A DNA stretch of 34,510 bases from JBDKGH01 sp039798265 (GTDB lineage Bacteria > Bacteroidota > Bacteroidia > Flavobacteriales_D > Sanyastnellaceae): the NCBI GenBank assembly GCA_039798265.1, contig JBDKGH010000148.1, positions 1 through 34,510 of the forward strand, read 5' to 3'. Each line of letters opens with the position of its first letter. Position 1 is the first letter of the stretch. The translations under genes were made by a program, and so were the position numbers. Shown here piece by piece: positions 24,722-32,620 of the stretch. The notes beneath the pieces were generated by a model. The model ran no database searches and was not told where the DNA came from. It saw only the letters and a program-made list of their open reading frames with translations.

Positions 24722-24744
24722 AAAGTGATTTGAACGCTCACTTT
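24722..24744 (+). promoter_or_regulatory. Palindrome AAAGTGA-N9-TCACTTT upstream of paralog 2
   Basis: This is a perfect 7+7 bp inverted repeat ending 32 nt before the ATG. A GTG/CAC half-site recurs downstream at 24751-24755 (GTGAA). It is a candidate operator; no factor is identified. Confidence 0.45.
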
Positions 24745-24776
24745 TTAAATGTGAACACAACTAATAAGCTTTTACC

Positions 24777-27700
24777 ATGAGAAGGTATTTCACCCTAGTA
24801 TTAATGTTGTTGCCCATGATGGGGCTTTTCGCACAATCGCCCGGTGGCGTAAGCACCGGACTTGTGCTTTGGTTAAAAGGAGATGCAGGTACTTCGAGTA
24901 CCGTTGATGGTGCTTTCCTCAGTTCTTGGAATGATCAATCTGGCGGAGGACGCAACGCGACTCAGGCAACGGGCACTGCTCAACCCAAACTAAAGAAGTT
25001 TGCCATGAACGGCAATCCAGCGATTGAAACATCAAGCGCCCGTTTTTTCAATGTACCCCTAACTGTTTTAAACAATAGTCGGTACACCGTTTTCACCGTA
25101 GTAAAACGCGCCAGTGCAGCAAACAATCAATACTTCTTCGGCGCACAACAGTCAGCAGCAAACGGAATTTATATGGGTTTCAGAACGGATACCCGTTGCC
25201 GATTCACGCACAACGCCGCAACCGTAGAGGCCACTTGTCTAGCATACAATGCAGCCACGGAAGTTCCACGACTTGTGATGATGGAACATTCTGGAACGGC
25301 AAACCGTGCAATAAGTGAAATCAATAACGGAACTGTTGTAACGGCAACATCCACGAATACTACAAACTATCCTGTAACTACTCAAGGAAGAATCGGTCGC
25401 GGTAACAATACAAATGGTTTCACCGGAACAATTGCAGAAGTGATTGTTTACAGTCGTGGACTTTCAGTAGCAGAAAAACGTCAAGTACAAAGCTACCTCG
25501 CCATTAAATATGGCATTACCATCAATAACGCCGACAACCTGTTTTTCAACGATGCTACTTATGCAAACGATGTTTGCGGTATAGGCAGAAACCTAATTTC
25601 TCAAGGCTTAAATCAAACCACCAGCTCAAGCGAAAGCCTAGACGACATGGTAGAAATTAGCGCCGCTTCTAGTCTCGATGATGGCGACTATATGGTGATT
25701 GGAAACAACAACCAAGCAACTACCTGGCAACTTTTAGCCACAGCCAATTGCGCTGTCGATAGTAGCATGCGCAGAGTGTGGCGTGTAAAAGAAACGAACG
25801 ATGTAGGAACCGTTACATTGAAGTTCGACCTTTCTAAATTGACATCTCCTTTCAGTGACCAATCTGTAGTTCTTTTGGTTGATCGCAACAACAATGGTTA
25901 TGCCGACGAAACTCCCATTCAAGGAACATACTCTGCTCCATTTATGACTTTCACCAATGTTCAACTCGAAAACAATTATCTCTTTACTTTAGGTACTGGT
26001 CGTGTTACTTGGTTTGCCGTTACTAGCGGTAACTCTAATGGTGCCATTTGGGCAAAAACGGCTACAGGTACACCACAAGCTGTGCCTAGCTGGTGTTCTA
26101 GAACAGATGTTGTAATCAATCCTGGTGTTTCATTGAATATTAACGCTGCTGTAACTTGTAAAAACCTGACCATTCAGCCAGGTTCAACAATTACAGCTAA
26201 CACCAGCAACATTACCGTGCATGGCAACATTACCAACAACGGTACATTCAACTCCGGTTCTAGTTCTGTATACCTCAATGGAACGACAGCTCAAATTATT
26301 TCAGGCACACAATTACTGCAATTCAATAATCTCTATTGCAACAATGCCGCTGGCATAACATTTAGCGGGTCGGCTATGGAGATGAAAGGCATTCTTCAAA
26401 TTAATACTGGAACCTTCAACACAGGCGATAAATTGACTATTCTTTCCTCTGCTACAACACAAGGAAGTATCGGTCCTATTTTGGGTGACCTCACAGGCAC
26501 GTTGATCATGCAACGTTACCACAACAGAACAAGCGCCGGATGGGTCAACCTTGCTTCACCTATTCAAAACAAAACACTTCAAGATTGGAATGACGATTTG
26601 ATTACCTCTGGTTTTGCTGGTTCTGATTACCCCAACTACAACTTCAACAACATGTACTATTACAACGAAAGCGCAACTGGCGGTCGTGATAATGGTTGGG
26701 TTGGTGCTACGAACATTACCAACAACATTGAATCAGGCCGTGGCTACTATGTGTACATGAATGCTGGTGCAATGAACCTAGATGTGGATGGAAACATTTT
26801 CAAGGGACCACAAACATTAACAACTTCATTTACGAATACAGGAACTCCTGCTGACGATGGTTGGAACCTTGTTTCAAATCCATACCCTTCTGCCATCAAC
26901 TGGTTAGCGGGCTCGTGGACTAAAACGAACATCACCAATGCGGTTTATGTATGGAACGCCGCTACCAATCAATACGCCTCATACGTAAATGGCGTGGCTA
27001 CGAATGGTGGATCAAACATCATCCCAAGCTCACAAAGTTTCTTCGTATTCGCCAATGCTGCCTCACCAGTTTTAGCTGTTGCCGAAAACTGCAAAACATC
27101 TAGTCAGGGTACTTTCAAAAGCATGCAAGAAACACAGGCGCTCACCTTGAAAGTATCAGATGGCCAATGGTCAGACGAAGCCGTAATTGAATGGAATTCT
27201 ATTGCATCAGCAAAGTTTGATAGCGATGCCGACGCCTATAAAATGCGCAGCTTGGCAGACGAGGTACCTTACCTTGCCATAGCCGACGAAGAAAACACCG
27301 ACTACTCGATTCAATCTTTGCCTTACACCAATGATGAACAAATCATTGACATCAAATTGCAAAGCTTGGGTAGAAAATCATACGATTTGACTTGGGAAGG
27401 ATTAGAAAATTTTGGTGCCGATAAAGAAGTGATTCTTGAGCGCATAGAAACAGGAGAGATCTACCGACTTGGTCAAATGAAAAAAATTACTGTTCAAAGT
27501 AATGACCGCAATGAAAATGCAAACTATCGCTTGCACATCAAGAGCAAATCTCCTGACGCAAGCATCGAACAAGATCTAACCGAAGTGGTAACTCTTACAG
27601 ATAATGGAGTGCGCGTAAGTTTTGGTTATGACACACAACGTGAAGTGAAAATCACAGCTTACAACATGGTTGGTCAACAGCTCATCACCCCAATAGTAGG

Positions 27701-27815
27701 AAACTACGAAAACGAAGTGATTCATTTTAGCAACCGTGATCAAGCCGCTCTTTCAATCATCGAAATCATCGATTTGAAAACAGGCGAACGATCTGTGCAC
27801 CGCTTAGGAAACTAA
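24777..27815 (+). CDS. Large secreted LamG-like protein, tandem paralog 2
   Basis: The 1012-residue protein has the same architecture as the preceding gene. It starts with a signal peptide (1-19, cut before QSPGGVSTG) and a LamG-like domain (GLVLWLKGDAGTSSTVDGAFLSSWNDQSG). The block SYLAIKYGITINNADNLFF to RVWRVKETNDVGTVTLKFDLS follows, then a beta-repeat region, and then TLQDWNDDLITSGFAGSDYPNYNFNN and GWNLVSNPYPSAINW. The two are most alike in this last part and in the WTKTNI/NAVYVWN/GGSNIIPSSQSFF stretch. The C-terminus (VKITAYNMVGQQLI ... LSIIEIIDLKTGERSVHRLG) still looks like a type A sorting domain but has diverged strongly from paralog 1. It probably arose by tandem duplication. The ligand is unknown. 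Confidence 0.88.
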   Translation: MRRYFTLVLMLLPMMGLFAQSPGGVSTGLVLWLKGDAGTSSTVDGAFLSSWNDQSGGGRNATQATGTAQPKLKKFAMNGNPAIETSSARFFNVPLTVLNNSRYTVFTVVKRASAANNQYFFGAQQSAANGIYMGFRTDTRCRFTHNAATVEATCLAYNAATEVPRLVMMEHSGTANRAISEINNGTVVTATSTNTTNYPVTTQGRIGRGNNTNGFTGTIAEVIVYSRGLSVAEKRQVQSYLAIKYGITINNADNLFFNDATYANDVCGIGRNLISQGLNQTTSSSESLDDMVEISAASSLDDGDYMVIGNNNQATTWQLLATANCAVDSSMRRVWRVKETNDVGTVTLKFDLSKLTSPFSDQSVVLLVDRNNNGYADETPIQGTYSAPFMTFTNVQLENNYLFTLGTGRVTWFAVTSGNSNGAIWAKTATGTPQAVPSWCSRTDVVINPGVSLNINAAVTCKNLTIQPGSTITANTSNITVHGNITNNGTFNSGSSSVYLNGTTAQIISGTQLLQFNNLYCNNAAGITFSGSAMEMKGILQINTGTFNTGDKLTILSSATTQGSIGPILGDLTGTLIMQRYHNRTSAGWVNLASPIQNKTLQDWNDDLITSGFAGSDYPNYNFNNMYYYNESATGGRDNGWVGATNITNNIESGRGYYVYMNAGAMNLDVDGNIFKGPQTLTTSFTNTGTPADDGWNLVSNPYPSAINWLAGSWTKTNITNAVYVWNAATNQYASYVNGVATNGGSNIIPSSQSFFVFANAASPVLAVAENCKTSSQGTFKSMQETQALTLKVSDGQWSDEAVIEWNSIASAKFDSDADAYKMRSLADEVPYLAIADEENTDYSIQSLPYTNDEQIIDIKLQSLGRKSYDLTWEGLENFGADKEVILERIETGEIYRLGQMKKITVQSNDRNENANYRLHIKSKSPDASIEQDLTEVVTLTDNGVRVSFGYDTQREVKITAYNMVGQQLITPIVGNYENEVIHFSNRDQAALSIIEIIDLKTGERSVHRLGN

Positions 27816-27841
27816 TTTTACCTTCTCATAAAAAAGGAAAG

Positions 27842-27880
27842 GGCCCATCACTCGAACGAGAATGGGCCTTTTTCTTTTTG
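27842..27880 (+). terminator. Rho-independent terminator after paralog 2
   Basis: GGCCCAT pairs with ATGGGCC around an inner CTCG-AA-CGAG, followed by TTTTTCTTTTTG. Confidence 0.9.
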
Positions 27881-27923
27881 TAATCCATAGTTTGAAGTAG
27901 TTTAGCAGCTCATTTCAAGCACC

Positions 27924-28250
27924 ATGGAGAACGAAATTCCTAATTACTTGCCCATCACAATTGTTACAGTTGTTATTGTTGCCTTTTTGATTTGGCGATT
28001 TTGGACTGAAATTCAAATGGCCACTAAGGGTGTTCAAACGCAAGGAACCATTACCAACTGGATGAGCCATACAGAGAAGGGGAAGCGCTATTTCTATCCC
28101 ATGATCAAATACACCACTCAATTGGGTGCAGAAATAACCTACCGCGCCGAAGAACGATGTGAGGGCGAACCCATTTATCCTCCAGGCACTGTTGTTTCTG
28201 TTAAATACTTGCCTGCTGATCCCAAAACAGTAAAAACCATTTACCCGTAA
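27924..28250 (+). CDS. DUF3592-like small membrane protein
   Basis: The 108-residue protein has one N-terminal membrane helix (about 8-27, LPITIVTVVIVAFLIWRFW) and a soluble beta-rich part. The latter has TQGTITNWMSHTEKGKRYFYPMIKYTTQLGAEITYRAEERC and PPGTVVSVKYLPADPKTVKTIYP. The pattern of 'G.I..........Y.P...Y....G......' followed by 'G..V.V.Y.P.DP......' is that of DUF3592, a widespread family of unknown function. It is monocistronic between two terminators. No role can be inferred from its neighbours. Confidence 0.82.
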   Translation: MENEIPNYLPITIVTVVIVAFLIWRFWTEIQMATKGVQTQGTITNWMSHTEKGKRYFYPMIKYTTQLGAEITYRAEERCEGEPIYPPGTVVSVKYLPADPKTVKTIYP

Positions 28251-28256
28251 ATACGA

Positions 28257-28299
28257 CACAAAAAAAGGGCTCCTGTTCAAGTGAGCCCTTTGTGTTTTT
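28257..28299. terminator. Terminator between the DUF3592-like gene and the lipoprotein gene
   Basis: AAAGGGCTC and GAGCCCTTT form a 9-bp stem, further bracketed by CACA/TGTG, with T-rich flanks on the plus strand and A-rich sequence giving T on the minus strand. It probably serves both convergent genes. Confidence 0.88.
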
Positions 28300-28313
28300 G
28301 GGGAAATGGAAAA

Positions 28314-28673
28314 CTATTCTTTTTCTCCGCCTGAGATGCTGTCTTTTGACAATGAATCTAAAGGCAAATCCACTTTTGTTCCCGCTTCTATTTCTTTTTG
28401 CGCCGATGTTTTATACGAATCTGCGCACGCATGCATTTCCTCCATGTTTTGATCTGGAGTAAAATTAGCATCGGGATACTTTGACTCTAAATTATTTAGA
28501 TAACAAGTACAGATAGCTTCTGCGTCTGCCTTATCATATTCTGAAGACATCATGTTCGTGCATGTACTCTTCATTTCGGCCTTTGCTTCTTCATTCCAAC
28601 TTCCACTACCGCATGATGATAATAGAAGAATAAAAGCACCACCTGTTGCCAATAACATGGATTGCAATTTCAT
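28314..28673 (-). CDS. Small four-cysteine lipoprotein of unknown function
   Basis: The 119-residue protein has a lipoprotein signal with LLSSC (Cys21). The mature part carries four further cysteines at 38, 55, 57 and 83, in a pattern Cys-N16-CxC-N25-Cys, suitable for two disulfides or a metal site. An acidic/Ser-rich tail follows (KVDLPLDSLSKDSISGGEKE). I do not recognise a named family. ATG 28673 is preferred over the longer frame from 28727 because it opens the lipoprotein signal and lies downstream of a promoter-like TTG-N19-TATCTTCG. It is probably anchored in the inner or outer membrane facing the periplasm. Neighbours give no functional clue. Confidence 0.82.
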   Translation of the reverse strand: MKLQSMLLATGGAFILLLSSCGSGSWNEEAKAEMKSTCTNMMSSEYDKADAEAICTCYLNNLESKYPDANFTPDQNMEEMHACADSYKTSAQKEIEAGTKVDLPLDSLSKDSISGGEKE

Positions 28674-28697
28674 GATCACTTTTGATTTTAGTGCGTG

Positions 28698-28727
28698 CGA
28701 AGATAACCGAATATCCATGCTACACAA
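28698..28727 (-). promoter_or_regulatory. Promoter for the four-cysteine lipoprotein gene
   Basis: On the minus strand TTG (28725-28727) is followed after 19 nt by TATCTTCG (28698-28705), one mismatch from TAnnTTTG. This is the best -33/-7 pair in the window. It lies inside the gap before the rlmN stop and 24 nt before the ATG. Confidence 0.5.
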
Positions 28728-28738
28728 GTTGATGTAGG

Positions 28739-29830
28739 TTAGCTTATCGGAGAATCGTTTTTGAACACCATTCCCTCCATAAAAGCTACTTTATTTTTAT
28801 TCGCTAATTGACCGCAAGCAGCATCGATATCTTTTCCCCGAGAGCGGCGAACATTCACCACCAGGTTCCTAGCTTCCAAATACTTAGCAAAGGCATCTAC
28901 CTTCATCGGATCGGCCTGCTGAAATTCGCCCGCGTCAATCGGATTGTATTCAATAATGTTAATTTTAACAGGAACGTTTTTCGCAAATTCTGCTAACTCT
29001 TTCGCGTCCTGAATCGTATCGTTGAAGTCCTTAAAAATGATATACTCCAACGTAATACGTGTCCCCGTTTTGTCATAGAAATAACGAAGAGCTTCTGCCA
29101 AGGTGGCTAAGTCATTCGTTTCATTAATTTCCATGATCTTATTTCTCTTTTCATCATTTGCCGCGTGAAGGGAAAGAGCCAAATTAAATTTCACATTATC
29201 ATCGCCCAGCTTGCAGATCATTTTGGCAATGCCCGCTGTGCTCACCGTGATGCGCTGTGGCGACATACCCAGTCCTTCCGGCGAAGTAATTTTTTCTACA
29301 CTCCGAAGTACATTTTTATAATTGAGCAGCGGTTCACCCATGCCCATGTACACAATATTGGAAAGTGGAATTTTGTAGCGGTTTTCAGCCTCATTCTTCA
29401 AGTAAACCACTTGATCATAGATCTCGCCAGCCGATAAATTGCGCATCATTTTTAATCGACCTGTAGCGCAGAATTTACAAGCCAAGCTACAGCCCACCTG
29501 CGAAGAGATGCAAGCTGTCATTCGGGAATTGGTGGGAATAAGCACACCTTCCACAACCTTACCAGGCTCCACTTGAAAGGCACATTTTACCGTGCGGTCA
29601 CTGCTCACTTGTTCATCGGCCAATGAGAGTTTATGGAAAGCAAATTCATCAGCCAAAAGATCACGAAATCCTTTTGGCAGGTTTGACATCTCATCAAAAC
29701 TTCCAGCAGACTTTTTCCAAAGCCATTCCATCACTTGTTTCGCACGAAATTTTTTCTCGCCTTTTGCTTCCACAAAAGCGACCAAATCTTCGAGCGACAA
29801 ATCACGAATATCTTTTTTTGCTAGCGCCAT
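28739..29830 (-). CDS. rlmN: 23S rRNA (adenine-2503-C2)-methyltransferase
   Basis: RlmN is a radical SAM enzyme that methylates C2 of A2503 in 23S rRNA, at the peptidyl-transferase exit tunnel, and also A37 in some tRNAs. The 363-residue protein has the cluster motif CSLACKFC (Cys114, 118, 121). The second catalytic cysteine is in DIDAACGQL (Cys339), which forms the covalent RNA intermediate. Other family blocks are VEGVLIPTNSRMTACISSQVGC, YMGMGEPLLNYKNV, RITVSTAGIAKMI, LALSLHAAND and IIEYNP. ATG 29830 is preferred over the upstream in-frame start at 29896: it opens the family-typical N-terminus, and TATCTTTG lies 7 nt upstream. Confidence 0.96.
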   Translation of the reverse strand: MALAKKDIRDLSLEDLVAFVEAKGEKKFRAKQVMEWLWKKSAGSFDEMSNLPKGFRDLLADEFAFHKLSLADEQVSSDRTVKCAFQVEPGKVVEGVLIPTNSRMTACISSQVGCSLACKFCATGRLKMMRNLSAGEIYDQVVYLKNEAENRYKIPLSNIVYMGMGEPLLNYKNVLRSVEKITSPEGLGMSPQRITVSTAGIAKMICKLGDDNVKFNLALSLHAANDEKRNKIMEINETNDLATLAEALRYFYDKTGTRITLEYIIFKDFNDTIQDAKELAEFAKNVPVKINIIEYNPIDAGEFQQADPMKVDAFAKYLEARNLVVNVRRSRGKDIDAACGQLANKNKVAFMEGMVFKNDSPIS

Positions 29831-29837
29831 TAGGCCG

Positions 29838-29845
29838 CAAAGATA
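29838..29845 (-). promoter_or_regulatory. Bacteroidota -7 box (TATCTTTG) for rlmN
   Basis: This is an exact TAnnTTTG match on the minus strand, 7 nt before the chosen rlmN ATG. It lies inside the longer open frame that starts at 29896 and so argues for the shorter start. Confidence 0.58.
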
Positions 29846-29852
29846 GGGGCTA

Positions 29853-29891
29853 AAAAAAGAAAAACCGTCACACCCTTTGGCGCAACGGTTT
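29853..29891 (-). terminator. Terminator of the 118-aa secreted protein gene (minus strand)
   Basis: AAACCGT/ACGGTTT form a 7-bp stem with a 16-nt loop. On the minus strand it is followed by TTTTCTTTTTTT. It separates the upstream gene from the rlmN promoter by only a few bases. Confidence 0.82.
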
Positions 29892-29934
29892 CTCAACCTG
29901 TTATTATATCAAGAACTACTTAATGCCGCTTGTG

Positions 29935-30291
29935 TTAATTGCCTTTAAAAGTCAGGCGATAACGAAAGAGTTTTCCAACATCACCGCTTTGCGCATCTAC
30001 CTTCATCTTACTCACTTGATGCTCTACAAATCGCTTTACCACTGGGTTAGAGGTGCGTATCGTCACCGCCCTAACGTTTCCATTTGGAAAAATTTCAAGC
30101 AAAATATCTGCAGTTCCTTCGATTTCCTTCGACTTGGTCACGGGAAAAAATAGGTGTCTTTGAACTTGCTTTTCTACTGAGGCTTCCACGCCTTTTGATT
30201 TCTTTGTTTTCGGGCGATCTTTATCTACAGAGGCCAATACGAGTTGAGACGAAAAAAGGAGTGCAATAAGTGCGAGTGTAAGTGACTTCAT
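29935..30291 (-). CDS. Secreted stand-alone TonB C-terminal-domain-like protein (118 aa)
   Basis: This small protein has a signal peptide (1-20, ending LVLAS), a short Lys-rich stretch (DKDRPKTKKSKG), then a domain of about 80 residues. VEKQVQRHLFFP, EIEGTADILLEIFPNGNVRAVTIRTSNPVVKRFVEHQVSKMKV and the end FRYRLTFKGN follow the TonB C-terminal pattern: helix, 'P', 'G.....F.I...G.V..V.I..S.......A....'. There is no membrane anchor or Pro-rich spacer, so it is probably periplasmic. The next gene upstream encodes a paralog. Function is inferred only at the level of fold. Confidence 0.78.
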   Translation of the reverse strand: MKSLTLALIALLFSSQLVLASVDKDRPKTKKSKGVEASVEKQVQRHLFFPVTKSKEIEGTADILLEIFPNGNVRAVTIRTSNPVVKRFVEHQVSKMKVDAQSGDVGKLFRYRLTFKGN

Positions 30292-30366
30292 AACCTTAGT
30301 GTTTTATCTTGTTGTTTGATGATATGACGAGTCACCATTTTGAAAGTTACAACTCGAAAAAAAAAA

Positions 30367-30675
30367 TTACGCTTGCTTCTTAAATACAAAACGATACTTG
30401 ATAACTTGACCAATTTGCGGGTCACCTTTTTGCAATTGAATTTTACTCAGCTTCTTGATTACATAATCTGCCAACTGTGGGCTTGTAGCATTGATGCTAA
30501 TAATTTCGACTTTTCCCGAACCGTCAATTCGAAAACTCACCTCTACAGTTCCATCCAGATCTTTTGTGGTAATCTCCTTTGGCGGTCGTTGATCAGAAGA
30601 CACATTCAAAGCCATCGTCGAAACCGACAAGGCCATAAATATGCAAAAAACCAACTTCTTCAACATAGAGTGCAT
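30367..30675 (-). CDS. Secreted stand-alone TonB C-terminal-domain-like protein, paralog (102 aa)
   Basis: This protein shares its layout with the neighbouring 118-residue protein: a signal peptide (to about residue 23, ending TMALN), then LDGTVEVSFRIDGSGKVEIISINATSPQLADYVIKKLSKIQLQ and the matching end VIKYRFVFKKQA. It lacks the helix before the first strand that paralog 1 has. An alternative start at 30666 (second ATG) would remove three residues. The two genes run in the same direction with a 75-nt gap. They are probably products of duplication. The partner and role are unknown. Confidence 0.76.
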   Translation of the reverse strand: MHSMLKKLVFCIFMALSVSTMALNVSSDQRPPKEITTKDLDGTVEVSFRIDGSGKVEIISINATSPQLADYVIKKLSKIQLQKGDPQIGQVIKYRFVFKKQA

Positions 30676-30968
30676 TCAGACAGTAGTTACACTGATTTTT
30701 AGTTTGACGCTTAAGAGGCTATGAAGTTACTCCTTTCAGTCCCTTAATTGTTCAATTTTATATAAAAGGTCAAAAAATCGGCCAATAGGTTGCACGTGGC
30801 CATAATTGTCACGAATTCAAGATAAGCACCCTTTTGCCAGAATCATATTTTGTTGTTTTTCAGCAATATAGAAAAAATATAATTTTTTTTTCATTCCAAC
30901 TGTAACTGCCAAAAGGTCTCGGGCGTCATACCACCAAACAACACGAAAACACACAAAAACTCAGGATT
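30676..30968. other. AT-rich intergenic region between divergent genes
   Basis: These 293 bp hold no gene. The region is AT-rich (for example 30865-30895) and would contain the promoters of the divergent genes on each side, but no exact TAnnTTTG box was found for either. One inverted repeat, GGCCA-N12-TGGCC at 30780-30801, is visible. Confidence 0.55.
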
Positions 30969-31820
30969 ATGAAATACGCAACCCTCACTTTGCTCTCGTT
31001 ATTTCTTGGTGTTTTAGGAACCCAAGCCCAAAACGAAACAGACACTACCCAGATCAAATTAGGCACCACCAAAGTGGTTATCATCAACGAGGAGGATTCT
31101 ACCGAAGCTATCAGCGACACTACCGCTGTTGATTGGGATGGCGAAGACTTTTTATCGGACGACGAACGTCGCGAAAAATTGACCTTCTTCGCTGGATTAG
31201 ATTTAGGTATGAACCTGTTGGTTACCAAATCAGGTAGCACCACTATGGAGACAGGCAACGAATGGTTGACCCTAGACTATGCACGCTCATTGAGTTGGAG
31301 AATCAACGTGCTCGAACAAAAAATTCCCATCTACCGTGATCATGTAGGTATTCTGGTAGGCCTCGGTCTTACTTACAACAGCTATGGCCTTCGAAACAAT
31401 GTAAGGGTTCAAAGCAATACAGTAGCCAATCCAGATAGCATTTTTGCTGTGGCTGTGCCCGATAGCATCGCCAACTTCTCAAAAAACAAACTACGCGCTA
31501 CTTATCTCCACGTACCATTGATGCTCGAATTAAACACTTCTGAGAATCCAGATAAAACATTCCACTTGGCCATGGGTGTAATCGGTGGAGTAAAAATTGG
31601 CAGTATCACAAAACAAGAATGGAGCGATAATGGCGACGACATCACCGAGCGCAGAAAACAAGACTTCAACATTGCCCCATTGACGCTCGACGCTTCAGCT
31701 CGAGTAGGATATCGAAACTTTACCATCTTCGCTTCTTATGGCCTAACTCCTCTTTTCAAAAAAGGAACAGGACCAGAAGTATATCCGGTAACGGTTGGTT
31801 TAACAGTGGTGCCTTTCTAA
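30969..31820 (+). CDS. Outer-membrane beta-barrel protein (PorT/OMP_b-brl-like), unknown role
   Basis: The 283-residue protein has a signal peptide (1-20, ending GTQAQ). An acidic, Thr/Asp/Glu-rich periplasmic stretch follows (about 21-70, EEDSTEAISDTTAVDWDGEDF). Barrel-like strands come next: FFAGLDLGMNLLV, WLTLDYARSLSWRINVLEQKIPI, HVGILVGLGLTYNSYGL, ATYLHVPLMLELNTS, FHLAMGVIGGVKIGS, SARVGYRNFTIFASYGLTPLF and the terminal VTVGLTVVPF. The pattern 'YL.VPL.LE' followed by 'G...G...' is typical of the outer-membrane beta-barrel family common in Bacteroidota. Its substrate or partner is unknown. It is monocistronic and ends at two hairpins. Confidence 0.84.
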   Translation: MKYATLTLLSLFLGVLGTQAQNETDTTQIKLGTTKVVIINEEDSTEAISDTTAVDWDGEDFLSDDERREKLTFFAGLDLGMNLLVTKSGSTTMETGNEWLTLDYARSLSWRINVLEQKIPIYRDHVGILVGLGLTYNSYGLRNNVRVQSNTVANPDSIFAVAVPDSIANFSKNKLRATYLHVPLMLELNTSENPDKTFHLAMGVIGGVKIGSITKQEWSDNGDDITERRKQDFNIAPLTLDASARVGYRNFTIFASYGLTPLFKKGTGPEVYPVTVGLTVVPF

Positions 31821-31831
31821 TACCACGCGGC

Positions 31832-31893
31832 TAAAAAACATCTTCGGAAACGAAGGTTTTTCAACACTGGCGCCCCTTAAAGGCGCCTTTGTT
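31832..31893 (+). terminator. Tandem hairpins after the barrel gene
   Basis: The first hairpin is ATCTTCG-GAAA-CGAAGGT followed by TTTTT. The second is GGCGCC-CCTTAAA-GGCGCC followed by TTTGTTTTTT. Two consecutive terminators lie before the convergent exonuclease gene. Confidence 0.82.
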
Positions 31894-31895
31894 TT

Positions 31896-32615
31896 TTATA
31901 CATGAATAATTTCAAACTCCTCTAACAAAGGCTCGTTGCGGAAACGAAGAAGCAACTGCGCCACAGTAATCACATCTTTTTTGCAATACGTTTCTATCCG
32001 CTCTAAATTTTTTTCTTGATAGTACACACTTCTAACCATACTGCCATCAATATCATCTTTTGGAGTAGGGATGTGAAAAACATGGGCGAGTAATTTCAAA
32101 GAGGTGAAATGTTTGTAGTCGCCAAACTTCCACATTTCCATGGTGTCCAAATGCGGAATTTCCCAGGGTTTTTTTCCGGCAATTTGCAAGAGTCGAGGCA
32201 GAGCAATACCGTTAATCATCATTCGTCGGCACAAATAAGGGAAGTCAAATTCCTTTCCATTGTGCGCACACAAAATGCGAAATGGACTAGAAAAACGTTT
32301 TTCTAACATATCTGCAAATGCCGTCAGCAACTCCGATTCATCGTCGCCAAAAAAAGAAGTAACGCGAAACGCTCGGTCACCTTTTCGCTGGGAAAAAAAC
32401 CCACAAGAAACACAAATGATTTTACCAAACTCAGCATAGATGCCCGCTTGATGATAGCTCTCTTCCACCGAAATATTATTCTTCTCACGAATAAAACGTG
32501 ATTTCTCCGTCCACAAAGCTTGATCAGCCTCAGGAGTGTCTTCCCATGCCGAAAAACCGGGCACTGTTTCAATATCGAGAAACAAGATTTCCTCTATATC
32601 CAAATGTTCAATCAT
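31896..32615 (-). CDS. PolB-type (DEDDy) 3'-5' exonuclease domain protein
   Basis: The 239-residue protein is a stand-alone exonuclease of the family related to the proofreading domain of family B polymerases; it would remove nucleotides from 3' ends of DNA or RNA. All three motifs are present: Exo I FLDIETVP (Asp14, Glu16), Exo II HNGKEFDFP (Asp124) and Exo III YCKKD (Tyr210, Asp214, the DEDDy form). It has no polymerase domain and no secretion signal, so it is cytoplasmic. It is the last gene of a three-gene unit, beginning 5 nt after the small conserved gene. Its cellular role (repair, RNA turnover) is not known from the sequence. Confidence 0.9.
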   Translation of the reverse strand: MIEHLDIEEILFLDIETVPGFSAWEDTPEADQALWTEKSRFIREKNNISVEESYHQAGIYAEFGKIICVSCGFFSQRKGDRAFRVTSFFGDDESELLTAFADMLEKRFSSPFRILCAHNGKEFDFPYLCRRMMINGIALPRLLQIAGKKPWEIPHLDTMEMWKFGDYKHFTSLKLLAHVFHIPTPKDDIDGSMVRSVYYQEKNLERIETYCKKDVITVAQLLLRFRNEPLLEEFEIIHV

Positions 32616-32620
32616 CTCTT

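Noticed and set aside
29831..29896. Upstream in-frame ATG for rlmN
   Set aside because: The extra 22 residues overlap a terminator and the -7 box, and are not part of the family N-terminus.
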